This document shows, piece by piece, positions 23,542 to 31,303 of a DNA stretch of 64,000 nt. The stretch comes from JADLFV01 sp964471555 (GTDB lineage: Bacteria > Planctomycetota > Phycisphaerae > Phycisphaerales > Phycisphaeraceae): NCBI GenBank assembly GCA_964471555.1, contig CAYYGM010000004.1, positions 1 to 64,000 on the forward strand, written 5' to 3'. Under the pieces are notes generated by a model. That model was given only the letters and a program-made list of their open reading frames with translations. It made no database searches and was not told where the DNA came from. The position numbers were made by a program, and so were the translations under genes. Each line of letters opens with the position of its first letter. The stretch's first letter is position 1.

Positions 23542-25829
23542 TGAGTGAACCGACGATGCAAAGTGCGCTGCTGGATGGCCTGACCGAACCGCAACGTGAG
23601 GCGGTCAGTTACGTGGATGGACCGTTGCTGGTGCTGGCGGGGCCCGGCTCGGGCAAGACACGGGTGATCACCCGCCGCGTGGCGTATCTGGTGCGCGAGG
23701 TGGGCATCGCCCCCTGGCAGGTGCTGGCCATCACCTTCACCAACAAGGCGGCCGGCGAAATGCAGGCCCGCGTGGCGGAACTGGTCAGCCAGCGCCAGGC
23801 CAGGGCTTTGACACTATGTACGTTCCACAGCCTGTGCGCACGTTTGCTGCGCCAGCACGCGCAGTTGCTGGGTTTTCCGCCGGGCTTTTCCATCTACGAC
23901 AGCGACGACCAGAAGCGGGCGGTCAAGCAGGCGTTGGAAGACCTGGAGATTTCCGCCAGCAACTTCTCGCCGGCCAACGTGCTGTCCTCGATCAGCAAGG
24001 CCAAGAATGAACTGGTCGATGCCGATGCCTACCGCCAGTCCGCGGACAACTTCTACAGCAAGACCGTGGCCAAGGTGTATGCCAAATACACCGACATCCT
24101 GCATCGCAACGCGGCCATGGATTTCGATGACCTGTTGCTCTACCTCGTTCAACTCTTCCGGGGGCATCCGCAAACCTTGCGCGAGTTGCAGGACCGTTAT
24201 CAGTACGTGCTGATCGACGAATATCAGGACACCAACCACGCCCAGTTCCTGATTGCCGCGGCTCTGGCCCAGCGTCATCAGAACCTCTGCGCCACCGGCG
24301 ACCCCGATCAATCCATCTACGGCTGGCGCGGGGCGAATATCCGCAATATCCTCGAGTTCGAGCAGCAATTTCCGGGGGCCAAGGTGGTGCGCCTGGAGCA
24401 GAATTACCGCTCGACCGGCCACATCCTGGCCGCGGCCGACGCCTTGATCCGCCACAACACCGCCCGCAAGCACAAGGAGCTTTTCACCGAGGCTGGGGAT
24501 GGCGCCCGCGTGCGCTGCGTCACCTGCTTCGATGAGCGCGATGAGGCTGAATCGGCTGTGGAGTTCATGCAGAAGGTGCACGATGAGCAGAACATCGCCT
24601 GGTCGGGCATGGCGGTGTTCTATCGCATGAACAGTTTGAGTCGTGTGATGGAAGACGCCCTGCGCAACGCGGGGATTCCCTATCAGATCGCACGCGGCAC
24701 CGCGTTCTACGAACGGGCGGAGATCCGCAACGTGGTGGCTTACCTGCGGGCCATCGTCAACCCGGCCGACGAAGTGGCGCTGCTGCGCATCATCAACATG
24801 CCCACTCGCGGCATCGGCGATCGCTCCATCGAAGCGGTGCAGGCTTTTGCAATTGCCAATCACATGACCTTCGACCAGGTCATCACCGATCCCCGCCGCG
24901 TGACATCGCTTTCAACCCGGGCCCAGAACACCATCGCCGCCTTCGCGGCCATGCTGCGCAAGTGGCGACAGACCGCGGGTTTTGAAGGTGATACGCCGCA
25001 ACTTCCGCAGGATCAGCCCGGCCTGCGCCTGTTCGTCGAAGATGTCATCCGCCAGTCCGGCCTGCACGATGCGTACCTCAACGACAAGTCCGATCCCGAC
25101 CAGGAACGCCTGGCTAACCTCGGCGAATTCGTCACCTTCACCCAGCAGTTCGAGGACGACCTGGAGTTCAACCGCGAGGACGACGATGCTGATCAACCGC
25201 TGCCGCTGCGCGACAAGCTGCTGGCCATGCTCGAACAGATCAGCCTGGTCAGTGACGTGGACAACGTCAATTCCGATTCCGGCGCCGTGACGCTGATGAC
25301 GCTGCATGCCGCCAAGGGCCTGGAGTTTCCGGTGGTGACGATTCTCGGCCTGGAAGACGGTCTGCTGCCGCACCAGCGGGCGGGTGAATCCGCACGCCCC
25401 GGCGATGCTTTGGAAGAAGAACGCCGGTTATGTTTTGTCGGCATCACGCGGGCTATGCGCTACCTGACGCTCTCACACGCCATCCAGCGCACCATCTTCG
25501 GCCGCACCATGTCCGCCATCGCTTCCCCCTTCCTGCGCGAACTGCCCGAAGAGCACCTGGAGCAGATCAGTCACTCGGCTGACGACGATGAGGACGACCA
25601 CGTGCTGGGCGAAAGCCTGCTGCAACGCCGCCAGGCCCGTGGTCTGGCCAGCGAATATCCCATCGGCTGCTACGTGCGTCACAATGAGTTCGGGCTGGGC
25701 GTGGTGGAGTCGATCTCCGCGGAAGGGGCGCACACCCGTTGCCGCGTCCGCTTCCTGCAGGTCGGCCGCAAGACGCTGATCCTGCAATACGCCAGGCTGG
25801 AGAGGGTGGATCCGGATGATGAGTTCTGA
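23541..25829 (+). CDS. uvrD: UvrD/PcrA-type superfamily 1 DNA helicase
   Basis: A 3'-5' DNA helicase for nucleotide excision and mismatch repair and for clearing stalled complexes. The 762-residue protein shows all SF1A motifs: Q motif LTEPQREAV, Walker A LAGPGSGKT (about 32-40), motif II DEYQDTNHAQ (about 227-236), motif III GDPDQSIYGWRGA, motif IV EQNYRST, motif V TLHAAKGLEF and motif VI EERRLCFVGITRA. The C-terminal YVRHNEFGLGVVESI...CRVRF resembles the Tudor-like RNA polymerase-binding tail of PcrA. Length and tail are normal. Confidence 0.95.
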   Translation: MSEPTMQSALLDGLTEPQREAVSYVDGPLLVLAGPGSGKTRVITRRVAYLVREVGIAPWQVLAITFTNKAAGEMQARVAELVSQRQARALTLCTFHSLCARLLRQHAQLLGFPPGFSIYDSDDQKRAVKQALEDLEISASNFSPANVLSSISKAKNELVDADAYRQSADNFYSKTVAKVYAKYTDILHRNAAMDFDDLLLYLVQLFRGHPQTLRELQDRYQYVLIDEYQDTNHAQFLIAAALAQRHQNLCATGDPDQSIYGWRGANIRNILEFEQQFPGAKVVRLEQNYRSTGHILAAADALIRHNTARKHKELFTEAGDGARVRCVTCFDERDEAESAVEFMQKVHDEQNIAWSGMAVFYRMNSLSRVMEDALRNAGIPYQIARGTAFYERAEIRNVVAYLRAIVNPADEVALLRIINMPTRGIGDRSIEAVQAFAIANHMTFDQVITDPRRVTSLSTRAQNTIAAFAAMLRKWRQTAGFEGDTPQLPQDQPGLRLFVEDVIRQSGLHDAYLNDKSDPDQERLANLGEFVTFTQQFEDDLEFNREDDDADQPLPLRDKLLAMLEQISLVSDVDNVNSDSGAVTLMTLHAAKGLEFPVVTILGLEDGLLPHQRAGESARPGDALEEERRLCFVGITRAMRYLTLSHAIQRTIFGRTMSAIASPFLRELPEEHLEQISHSADDDEDDHVLGESLLQRRQARGLASEYPIGCYVRHNEFGLGVVESISAEGAHTRCRVRFLQVGRKTLILQYARLERVDPDDEF

Positions 25830-25831
25830 GT

Positions 25832-26282
25832 AGCCGCAAAAAGGCGCAAAAAGCACAAGAAGGGGGTCGACATGGATGAAGACATTTTCGCCTTGTGTGA
25901 TCAGGTTCGTGAAACAGCATTTGCCCTGCACAAATACTTGCGGCATGGCCATTTGGAAAAGGTCTATGAAAATGGGCTGGCACACCGTCTGCGAAAGATG
26001 GGTATGATCGTCGAGCCACAAAAGCCGTTGCGAGTTCTCGACGAGGATCGTACGGTGTTGGGTGAATATTATGCTGATCTTTTCATTAATGATTGCCTGT
26101 TGGTCGAGTTGAAGGCATGCAGTACATTGAAAGACGAGCATACCGCACAATTGTTGGGATACATGCGTGCTTGCCGAATTGAGCATGGCCTGCTAATCAA
26201 TTTCGGCAGTTCGAAATTGCAGATTCGTAAGTTTGCCCTGACGGCAGTTTGATCATTGCGAATTTTGTGCCTTTTTGCGGCT
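25832..26282. repeat. Inverted CGCAAAAAG arms flanking the GxxExxY gene
   Basis: The left arm (25832-25858) and right arm (26263-26282) share a perfect 14-nt inverted AGCCGCAAAAAGGC and continue with GCACAA/TTGTGC. The whole space between is a GxxExxY gene. The same arms without a gene lie at 21679-21757. Confidence 0.8.
25872..26252 (+). CDS. GxxExxY family protein
   Basis: A 126-residue protein of the GxxExxY family (TIGR04256). The signature is GHLEKVYENGLAHRL (about 27-41). The strand-turn-strand GEYYADLFINDCLLVELKA (about residues 62-80) has the Asp...Glu-x-Lys arrangement of PD-(D/E)XK nucleases, so nuclease activity is possible but unproven for the family. The gene is lower in G+C than its neighbours and lies between inverted arms of an intergenic repeat, which points to a mobile or repeat-associated unit. 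Its activity is unknown. Confidence 0.88.
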   Translation: MDEDIFALCDQVRETAFALHKYLRHGHLEKVYENGLAHRLRKMGMIVEPQKPLRVLDEDRTVLGEYYADLFINDCLLVELKACSTLKDEHTAQLLGYMRACRIEHGLLINFGSSKLQIRKFALTAV

Positions 26283-26289
26283 ATTCTTT

Positions 26290-26928
26290 ATGCCCCGCAC
26301 GCGCATCAAAATCTGTGGTGTTCGCAACGTCGAGACCGCCCTGGCGGCTGCGGCTGCCGGCGCTGATGCGATCGGGCTGGTGTTCGCAACGCAATCACCG
26401 CGGCGGATCACGGTGCAGGAAGCGACGCAGATCGCCGCCGCGTTGCCGGCCTGGGTAGAGCCGGTGGGGTTATTCGTCAATGAGCCGGTCGATCGCATCA
26501 AACGCATCGCGGCTGACGTGGGCCTGCGCACGGTGCAGCTTCACGGCGATGAATCGCAGGAGGCGGCCGCGGCTCTGCGCCCGCTGGCGGTGGTCAAGAA
26601 GCTGACGATCGGCCAGATCAACTGGTCGAACTGGATGCACGTCAACGCGGTGCTGTTCGATACGCCGGTAGCCAAGGGCGAAATGCCGGGCGGCACGGGG
26701 CGCACGTTCGACTGGTCGCAGCTCGATATGCCCGAGGACGCACCGCCGCTGATTCTGGCGGGGGGATTGAACCCGGACAACGTCGCCGCTGCCATCGCGG
26801 CCGTGCATCCCTTCGGCGTCGATGTGTCCAGCGGCGTCGAGTCCGAAACCGCCGTCAAGAGCATCGAATTGATCGCAGCTTTCTGCGACGCGGTCCGCTG
26901 CGCCGATCAGCAGCAGCGCGGCGATTAA
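26290..26928 (+). CDS. trpF: Phosphoribosylanthranilate isomerase
   Basis: TrpF converts phosphoribosyl-anthranilate to CdRP in tryptophan synthesis. The 212-residue TIM-barrel protein begins TRIKICGVRNVETA, with the catalytic Cys in KICG, followed by GLVF, VQLHGDES, LAGGLNPDNV and GVDVSSGVES, where the catalytic Asp and phosphate-binding loop lie. It stands alone rather than in a trp operon. The start codon is only 8 nt beyond the repeat arm of the preceding element. Tryptophanyl-tRNA synthetase is encoded 2.7 kb further on. Confidence 0.95.
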   Translation: MPRTRIKICGVRNVETALAAAAAGADAIGLVFATQSPRRITVQEATQIAAALPAWVEPVGLFVNEPVDRIKRIAADVGLRTVQLHGDESQEAAAALRPLAVVKKLTIGQINWSNWMHVNAVLFDTPVAKGEMPGGTGRTFDWSQLDMPEDAPPLILAGGLNPDNVAAAIAAVHPFGVDVSSGVESETAVKSIELIAAFCDAVRCADQQQRGD

Positions 26929-26948
26929 ATCTTTGAGAGGGCCTTTCC

Positions 26949-28376
26949 ATGCAACAACACCCGTCGTTTTGCACGTTGTTTTTGTGGGTCTGTGGACTGT
27001 CCTTGTTATGGACGCTGCCCGGGCGGGCGGAGTATGCACCGCTGCGCTGGTACAAGGGCAACACGCACACGCACAGCTTCTGGTCGGATGGCAATCAGTT
27101 TCCGGAGATGGCGGTCGACTGGTACAAGAGCCACGGCTACCAGTTCCTGTGCCTGTCCGATCACAACCTGCTGAGCGAAGGTGAAAAATGGGTGACGCTC
27201 TCGGCCATGATGAAGCGGGTCAAGGATCCAAACGTTGACGTGGTGGGCATGTACCGCGCCCGTTTCGGCGATGACTGGGTGCAGACCCGCCAGTCGCAGC
27301 CGGACGCCGAGGGCAAGAGCGAGCTGGAGGTGCGCCTGCACACGCTGGCTGAGTTTCGCCCGATGTTCGAGGAGCCGGGCCAATTTCTGTTGATCCAGGC
27401 GGAGGAGATCACCGAATCATTCGAGAAGAAGCCGGTGCACACCAACGCGGTGAATCTGCGCAAGCCGATCGAACCGCAGGGCGGCGACTCCGTGCGTGAC
27501 GTGATGCGACGCCAGTTGCTGGCCGTGCTGGCCCAGGAGCAGGAGATTCATCAGCCGATCCTGGCCCACATCAATCACCCGAATTTCCGCTGGGGGTTGA
27601 CGGCCGAAGATCTGGCCAACGTGCTGGAGGAGGAGTTTTTCGAGGTGTACAACGGCTCGCCCGGCTGCAACCACCTCGGCGACGATGATCACCCCGGCGA
27701 CGAGCGCATCTGGGACATCGCCAACACGTTGCGCCTCGGTGAACTGAAAGCACCGCCGCTGTTCGGCCTGGGCACCGATGACACGCATCACTATCACAGC
27801 CCCAACGGTGCAACGCCCGGCCGAGGTTGGATCATGGTGCGCGCCGCTGAACTGTCGCCCGAGGCCATCATCACCGCCATGCGCCGCGGCGATTTCTACG
27901 CATCCAGCGGTGTGATCCTGCGCGACATTCGCTATGACTCGGCCGAACGCCGCATCACCATCGAGATCGACCCCGCGCCCGGCGAAACCTACACCACCGT
28001 CTTCCGCGGCACCCGTGTCGGCTACGACGTTTCGCATCACCAGCGGATCGACGCCGACGGCAAACCCGTGGAAACCACCTGCGACTACAGCGATGACGTC
28101 GGCGCTGTGCTTTCCACGCAGACCGGCGCCACCGTCAGCTATCAACTGGCCGGCGACGAACTGTACGTGCGTGCCACCATCAGCAGCGACCGCGCCCCCG
28201 ACAATCCCAGCAACGAAATTCAGGTCAAGCAGGCTGGGGCGGAGTTGATGCACCTGATGGGCGCTGAAGTCACTCGCTACGAAAGCCAGGTGAAACAGGC
28301 CTGGACGCAGCCGGTGGGTTGGCGCCGTCACGTGCAGGACATGGGCACGTCACGCTTGAGCGATCCGTTGGATTGA
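26949..28376 (+). CDS. Exported PHP-domain metal-dependent phosphoesterase-like protein
   Basis: A 475-residue protein with a signal peptide (hydrophobic about 8-22, cleavage near GRAEYAP) followed by a PHP-type metal centre: KGNTHTHSFWSDG (about 37-49), LCLSDHN (about 73-79), HINHPNF and a late Asp/His in GTDDTHHY. These supply His/Asp ligands for a trinuclear zinc or similar site. The C-terminal 120 residues are beta-rich and may bind sugar or be a domain of CehA/McbA type, which also have secreted PHP members. The substrate is unknown. It lies 20 nt after trpF. Confidence 0.82.
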   Translation: MQQHPSFCTLFLWVCGLSLLWTLPGRAEYAPLRWYKGNTHTHSFWSDGNQFPEMAVDWYKSHGYQFLCLSDHNLLSEGEKWVTLSAMMKRVKDPNVDVVGMYRARFGDDWVQTRQSQPDAEGKSELEVRLHTLAEFRPMFEEPGQFLLIQAEEITESFEKKPVHTNAVNLRKPIEPQGGDSVRDVMRRQLLAVLAQEQEIHQPILAHINHPNFRWGLTAEDLANVLEEEFFEVYNGSPGCNHLGDDDHPGDERIWDIANTLRLGELKAPPLFGLGTDDTHHYHSPNGATPGRGWIMVRAAELSPEAIITAMRRGDFYASSGVILRDIRYDSAERRITIEIDPAPGETYTTVFRGTRVGYDVSHHQRIDADGKPVETTCDYSDDVGAVLSTQTGATVSYQLAGDELYVRATISSDRAPDNPSNEIQVKQAGAELMHLMGAEVTRYESQVKQAWTQPVGWRRHVQDMGTSRLSDPLD

Positions 28377-28461
28377 CCGTTATCCGCGGGCGAGGTTTCC
28401 TATGATGGGGCCATACTCATCGTATGCGTACATATTGAGGGGCGCCTGACACATTTGGATT

Positions 28462-28540
28462 CGCCACGAAGGCACGAGGGACACGAAGGGAAAACTCCAT
28501 ACTCATTGTTCTGTCTTCGTGTTCTTCGTGCCTTCGTGGC
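28462..28540. repeat. Hairpin of CACGAAGG words
   Basis: Arms 28462-28490 and 28513-28540 match in about 26 of 28 positions. Each is built of the word CACGAAGG / CTTCGTG. The spacer is about 22 nt. Confidence 0.82.
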
Positions 28541-28679
28541 TCATATTGCTTTCCGCTCCAGTGCAGGGCAATTTAACCGTAGCGTCACGAAGCCCACGGA
28601 CTGCATCTGTGGGAAGCTCAGCATGGAATCGTCTGGGTTTCTGTTGTGATATGGACGATACAGTTACAATAGGTCTGTT

Positions 28680-28799
28680 CTAAGCGGTCCTACGAAAGTT
28701 CGTAGCGGACATCTTCTGCCGTGGCCACTGTCTCAGCAGCTTCCATCGGAATCCATGGGGGATAGCAACCGCTACAGACTTACACAAGACCGCTTAGAT
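28680..28799. repeat. 120-bp element with 11-bp terminal inverted repeats
   Basis: The ends TCTAAGCGGTC (28680-28690) and GACCGCTTAGA (28789-28799) are perfectly inverted. Inside lie CTACGAA-AG-TTCGTAG (28691-28706) and a second inverted pair GTAGCGG (28703-28709) / CCGCTAC (28770-28776). It is not built of tandem words, unlike the other hairpins, and may be a miniature element or a structured RNA. Confidence 0.6.
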
Positions 28800-28809
28800 T
28801 GAAATGTGG

Positions 28810-29097
28810 TCACGCTGCCCCGTTCTGCATCAGCCAGCGCTGGGCCCGGCGAAGCGTGGCGGCATTGCGGCGATAGACGCGCTGATGACCGACTGCACGA
28901 TGCGTGACCAGACCCGACTCGCGCAGCACCTGCAGATGCTGGGACAGGGCTGGCATCGTCAGCTTCATGCCCGCCTGCAACTGACTCACGTTGGCTTCAC
29001 CCTCGCCCAGGCTGCGCAGAATGCGCCGCCGCGCCGGGTGCGCCAACCCTCGAAACACATCCGCCCGATCCGCATCACTCAAAATGGGTCTGCTCAT
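28810..29097 (-). CDS. ArsR-family winged-helix repressor (second paralogue)
   Basis: A 95-residue regulator that opens with SRPILSDADRADVFRGLAHP, nearly identical to the start of the product at 8992-9273. The recognition helix is in TMPALSQHLQVLRESGLV (about 47-64) and the wing in HRAVGHQRVYRR. Both end with a RRAQRWLMQNG / RAQRWIDQNG helix, probably a dimer contact. No metal-binding Cys is present. Its promoter has the same arrangement as the paralogue but a different palindrome. The neighbouring genes give no clue to targets. Confidence 0.88.
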   Translation of the reverse strand: MSRPILSDADRADVFRGLAHPARRRILRSLGEGEANVSQLQAGMKLTMPALSQHLQVLRESGLVTHRAVGHQRVYRRNAATLRRAQRWLMQNGAA

Positions 29098-29099
29098 AT

Positions 29100-29124
29100 G
29101 ATCATATTTAAGTTAAATATGATC
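29100..29124. promoter_or_regulatory. 25-bp perfect palindrome, putative ArsR operator
   Basis: Arms GATCATATTTAA and TTAAATATGATC surround a central G. It covers the spacer and -10 of the minus-strand arsR promoter and ends 2 nt before the start codon. It is longer than, and different in sequence from, the operator of the paralogue. Confidence 0.78.
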
Positions 29125-29133
29125 TTATGTCAA
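29105..29133 (-). promoter_or_regulatory. Promoter of the second arsR gene, apparently leaderless
   Basis: On the minus strand, TTGACA (29133-29128) is followed after 17 nt by TAAATA (29110-29105). The ATG at 29097 lies 7 nt beyond, at or next to the expected transcription start, so the mRNA would lack a leader. Confidence 0.62.
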
Positions 29134-29445
29134 GTCCAAGTATGGGGCGAAGCACGGTGTGCGGTGTCTGGCGTATGGTGGCTGGTGTCCGATGTGCGGC
29201 GTACGGGGGAGCAGACAACGGGGGGACGGGGGTAGAGTACAGAGTGCGGAAGGCGGAGGTTGGAGGTCATACGCAACGCACGCTGAACTTGCCTGTTTCT
29301 CCGCCGCTTGCCGCTTGGCGAAACTTCGCCGCGAGATCGGAGGGTATCGCGCAGCCGCAAGCGGCGGAGTGTGCAGATTGAGAATGTGATCCGTATCAGT
29401 AGAGAGACAGGGGCGGATACGGACACTTCCGGGGGCGTCATTTTC
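29134..29445. other. Intergenic region with a large inverted repeat
   Basis: I see no gene. A perfect 13-bp inverted pair, CTCCGCCGCTTGC (29299-29311) and GCAAGCGGCGGAG (29357-29369), encloses a second hairpin GGCGAA-aC-TTCGCC. The rest is GT-rich and degenerate. Confidence 0.55.
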
Positions 29446-29473
29446 TTGACGCGGGTCGGGGGTGAGGCATAAT
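29446..29473 (+). promoter_or_regulatory. Promoter upstream of trpS leader
   Basis: TTGACG (29446-29451) and CATAAT (29468-29473) are separated by 16 nt. The expected start near 29480 lies 3 nt before the ATG of a short Trp-containing reading frame. Confidence 0.6.
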
Positions 29474-29482
29474 GGTGGCAGT

Positions 29483-29542
29483 ATGAGTTGTCTTGCGGGT
29501 CATCACACGTCTCTGGTCTGGCGCTGGCGCAGCGGCGCCTGA
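29483..29542 (+). CDS. Candidate Trp leader peptide upstream of trpS
   Basis: A 19-residue frame, MSCLAGHHTSLVWRWRSGA, carries two Trp codons one apart (W-R-W), rare residues here. It begins directly at the predicted transcription start and ends 66 nt before trpS. Stems overlap it (CGCTG-gcg-CAGCG across the Trp codons and beyond) and follow it (TTCGTT / AACGAA, about 29577-29596). This is the layout of a ribosome-mediated control of trpS, though no terminator with a T run is seen, so control may act on translation. Confidence 0.5.
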   Translation: MSCLAGHHTSLVWRWRSGA

Positions 29543-29608
29543 ACCATCTGCCTGCCCAAAATCTGTATCCTGTGGATTCGTTTACCCGCTAACGAAAGCG
29601 ATCGGACT

Positions 29609-30583
29609 ATGAAACGTGTTCTTTCCGGCATCCAGCCCTCCGGCCAACTGCACGTCGGCAATTATGCCGGGGCTATCCGCCAGTTCGTTGAGATGCAGCG
29701 CGACCACGAGATGTTTGTCTTCGTGGCCAGCTATCACGCCCTGACTTCCATGCGCGACCCGGAGCAGTTGCGGGCTAACATTCGCCAGGTGGTCATCGAT
29801 TACATCGCCTTCGGGCTCGATCCGTCCCCCGGAAGAGTCAATATTTACCTGCAACATGATGTTCCTGAAGTCACCGAGCTGTCGTGGCTGCTGTCGTGCG
29901 TCTGTCCCAAGCACATGATGGACAAGGCGACCAGTTTCAAGGACAAGGTGGCCAAGGGTCTGCAGGCCAGCATCGGGCTGTATGTGTATCCGGTTCTGCA
30001 GGCGGCGGACATTCTCAGCGTGGATCCGGACCTGGTGCCGGTGGGCAGCGACCAGGTGCAGCACGTGGAGATCACGCGCGATCTGGCCATGAAGTTCAAC
30101 CACTACTTCGGCGAAACGTTCAAGGTACCCGCGCACAAGCTGCGCGAGGAGGCGGGCACGCTGCCGGGGGTGGATGGACAGAAGATGAGCAAGTCCTACG
30201 GCAACACCATCGATCCGTTCATGGCGGAGAAGCCGTTGCGCAAGCGGATCATGTCGATCGTGACCGATTCGACGCCGGTGGAAGATGCCAAGGATCCGGG
30301 CAAGTGCACGGTGTTTGCGATCTTTCGCGGGCTGGCGGGCGCGGGCGATCCGCGCACGGCAGCTTTGGAGCAGCGCTACCGGGCCGGCGGCATGGGCTAT
30401 GGCGAAGCCAAGAAGGCGCTGTTCGAGCTGATCATGGAGGAGTTCGGCTCAGCACGGCGCAAGCGCGTGGAGCTGATGAACGATCCGGGCTACATCGATC
30501 AGGTGCTCAAGGACGGCGCTGCGGCGGCGCGGGCCAAGGCGCGGGAAGTGACGAACCGGGCGCGCAAGGCTTGCGGGCTGTAG
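29609..30583 (+). CDS. trpS: Tryptophanyl-tRNA synthetase
   Basis: A class I synthetase charging tRNA-Trp, 324 residues, the usual length. It begins RVLSGIQPSGQLHVGNYAGA, with the HIGH-like HVGN at about 16-19, and has the KMSKS motif in DGQKMSKSYGN (about 191-195). The DQVQHVEITRDLA region binds the Trp-adenylate. An upstream leader peptide with two Trp codons suggests its expression follows Trp-tRNA charging. Weak ribosome binding site before the ATG. Confidence 0.96.
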   Translation: MKRVLSGIQPSGQLHVGNYAGAIRQFVEMQRDHEMFVFVASYHALTSMRDPEQLRANIRQVVIDYIAFGLDPSPGRVNIYLQHDVPEVTELSWLLSCVCPKHMMDKATSFKDKVAKGLQASIGLYVYPVLQAADILSVDPDLVPVGSDQVQHVEITRDLAMKFNHYFGETFKVPAHKLREEAGTLPGVDGQKMSKSYGNTIDPFMAEKPLRKRIMSIVTDSTPVEDAKDPGKCTVFAIFRGLAGAGDPRTAALEQRYRAGGMGYGEAKKALFELIMEEFGSARRKRVELMNDPGYIDQVLKDGAAAARAKAREVTNRARKACGL

Positions 30584-30592
30584 GAAATGATG

Positions 30593-30677
30593 ATTGCTTG
30601 ATTTCTTGAATGCTTGAATGGGTTATATGCGCGCCGTGATCGCGCATGCTAAGCCCAGGCATTCAGGCAATCAAGCC
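30593..30677. repeat. Hairpin of GCTTGAAT words
   Basis: The left arm (30593-30621) is built of TTGCTTGA/CTTGAATG words and the right arm (30653-30677) of their complements, around a nested hairpin ATGCGCG / CGCGCAT. It lies between convergent trpS and fliS and may be a bidirectional terminator. Confidence 0.75.
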
Positions 30678-30683
30678 TTGTCC

Positions 30684-31136
30684 TCATGCCGACTTGGACC
30701 AGGTGCTGATGGCGGTCTGGCGGGCGCTGTCGGCCGGTTGGCTGGCGGCGGGGTCTTCCTGTTCGCTGAGCTTGGCGATCAGCATCTGCCAGGTCTGCCG
30801 CTCGTAGTCCAGCAGCTTGACCGCTTCGTCGACGTCCTCGACGCGGCGGTTCATATTGGCGTCGACCAGTTTGCGGTAGATGAAGGTGTACAGGGCGGCC
30901 AGGCGGTCGCACAGTTGCGGATCGACATCGCGCTTGAGACTGCTGGAAAGCTCGAGCACGATCTTCTGGGCGCGGACCAGATTGTTGTAGCTGGATTCGA
31001 GATCCTGTTTCTCCAGGGCCAGGCGGGCCTGACGGGCGAACTTCAGCGCCCCGTCGTACAGCATCAGCCGCAGCTCCAGGGGCGAGGCGGTCATGATCTG
31101 CGTCTTGAGATAGGGATTGACGGCTGCCTGTTTCAT
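30684..31136 (-). CDS. fliS: Flagellar export chaperone FliS
   Basis: FliS binds the C-terminus of flagellin to keep it soluble before export. The 150-residue helical protein starts NPYLKTQIMTASPLELRLMLYDGAL, the diagnostic family opening. Helices with YNNLVRAQKIV and LAALYTFIYRKLVDAN match FliS; the final 25 residues are a polar, Ala/Ser-rich extension. It follows fliD on the same strand, a common pairing. No flagellin gene is in the window. Confidence 0.94.
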   Translation of the reverse strand: MKQAAVNPYLKTQIMTASPLELRLMLYDGALKFARQARLALEKQDLESSYNNLVRAQKIVLELSSSLKRDVDPQLCDRLAALYTFIYRKLVDANMNRRVEDVDEAVKLLDYERQTWQMLIAKLSEQEDPAASQPADSARQTAISTWSKSA

Positions 31137-31303
31137 GATGACATTCGGACCCCTGTTGCACGCCCTCGCAATGACGGACTACCTGCTCTATCGGCCAGTT
31201 GGGGGGGCGGTCGTGAGCAGGCGATGAGGGATGTTTGGCCAATGAGCGATAATGAATCGCCCGGCAGAGGCAGCGCGGCGGATCAACCCTGATCAATGCT
31301 CGT

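Larger units (their letters stand above)
28377..28809. other. Gene-free stretch with two unrelated inverted repeats
   Basis: No coding region is supported here. It holds a hairpin of CACGAAGG words (28462-28540) and a 120-bp element with terminal inverted repeats (28680-28799), both listed separately. Confidence 0.6.

Noticed and set aside
25872..26252. Reading the GxxExxY gene as a 23S rRNA intervening-sequence protein
   Set aside because: That is a different family of four-helix proteins, and no rRNA is nearby.
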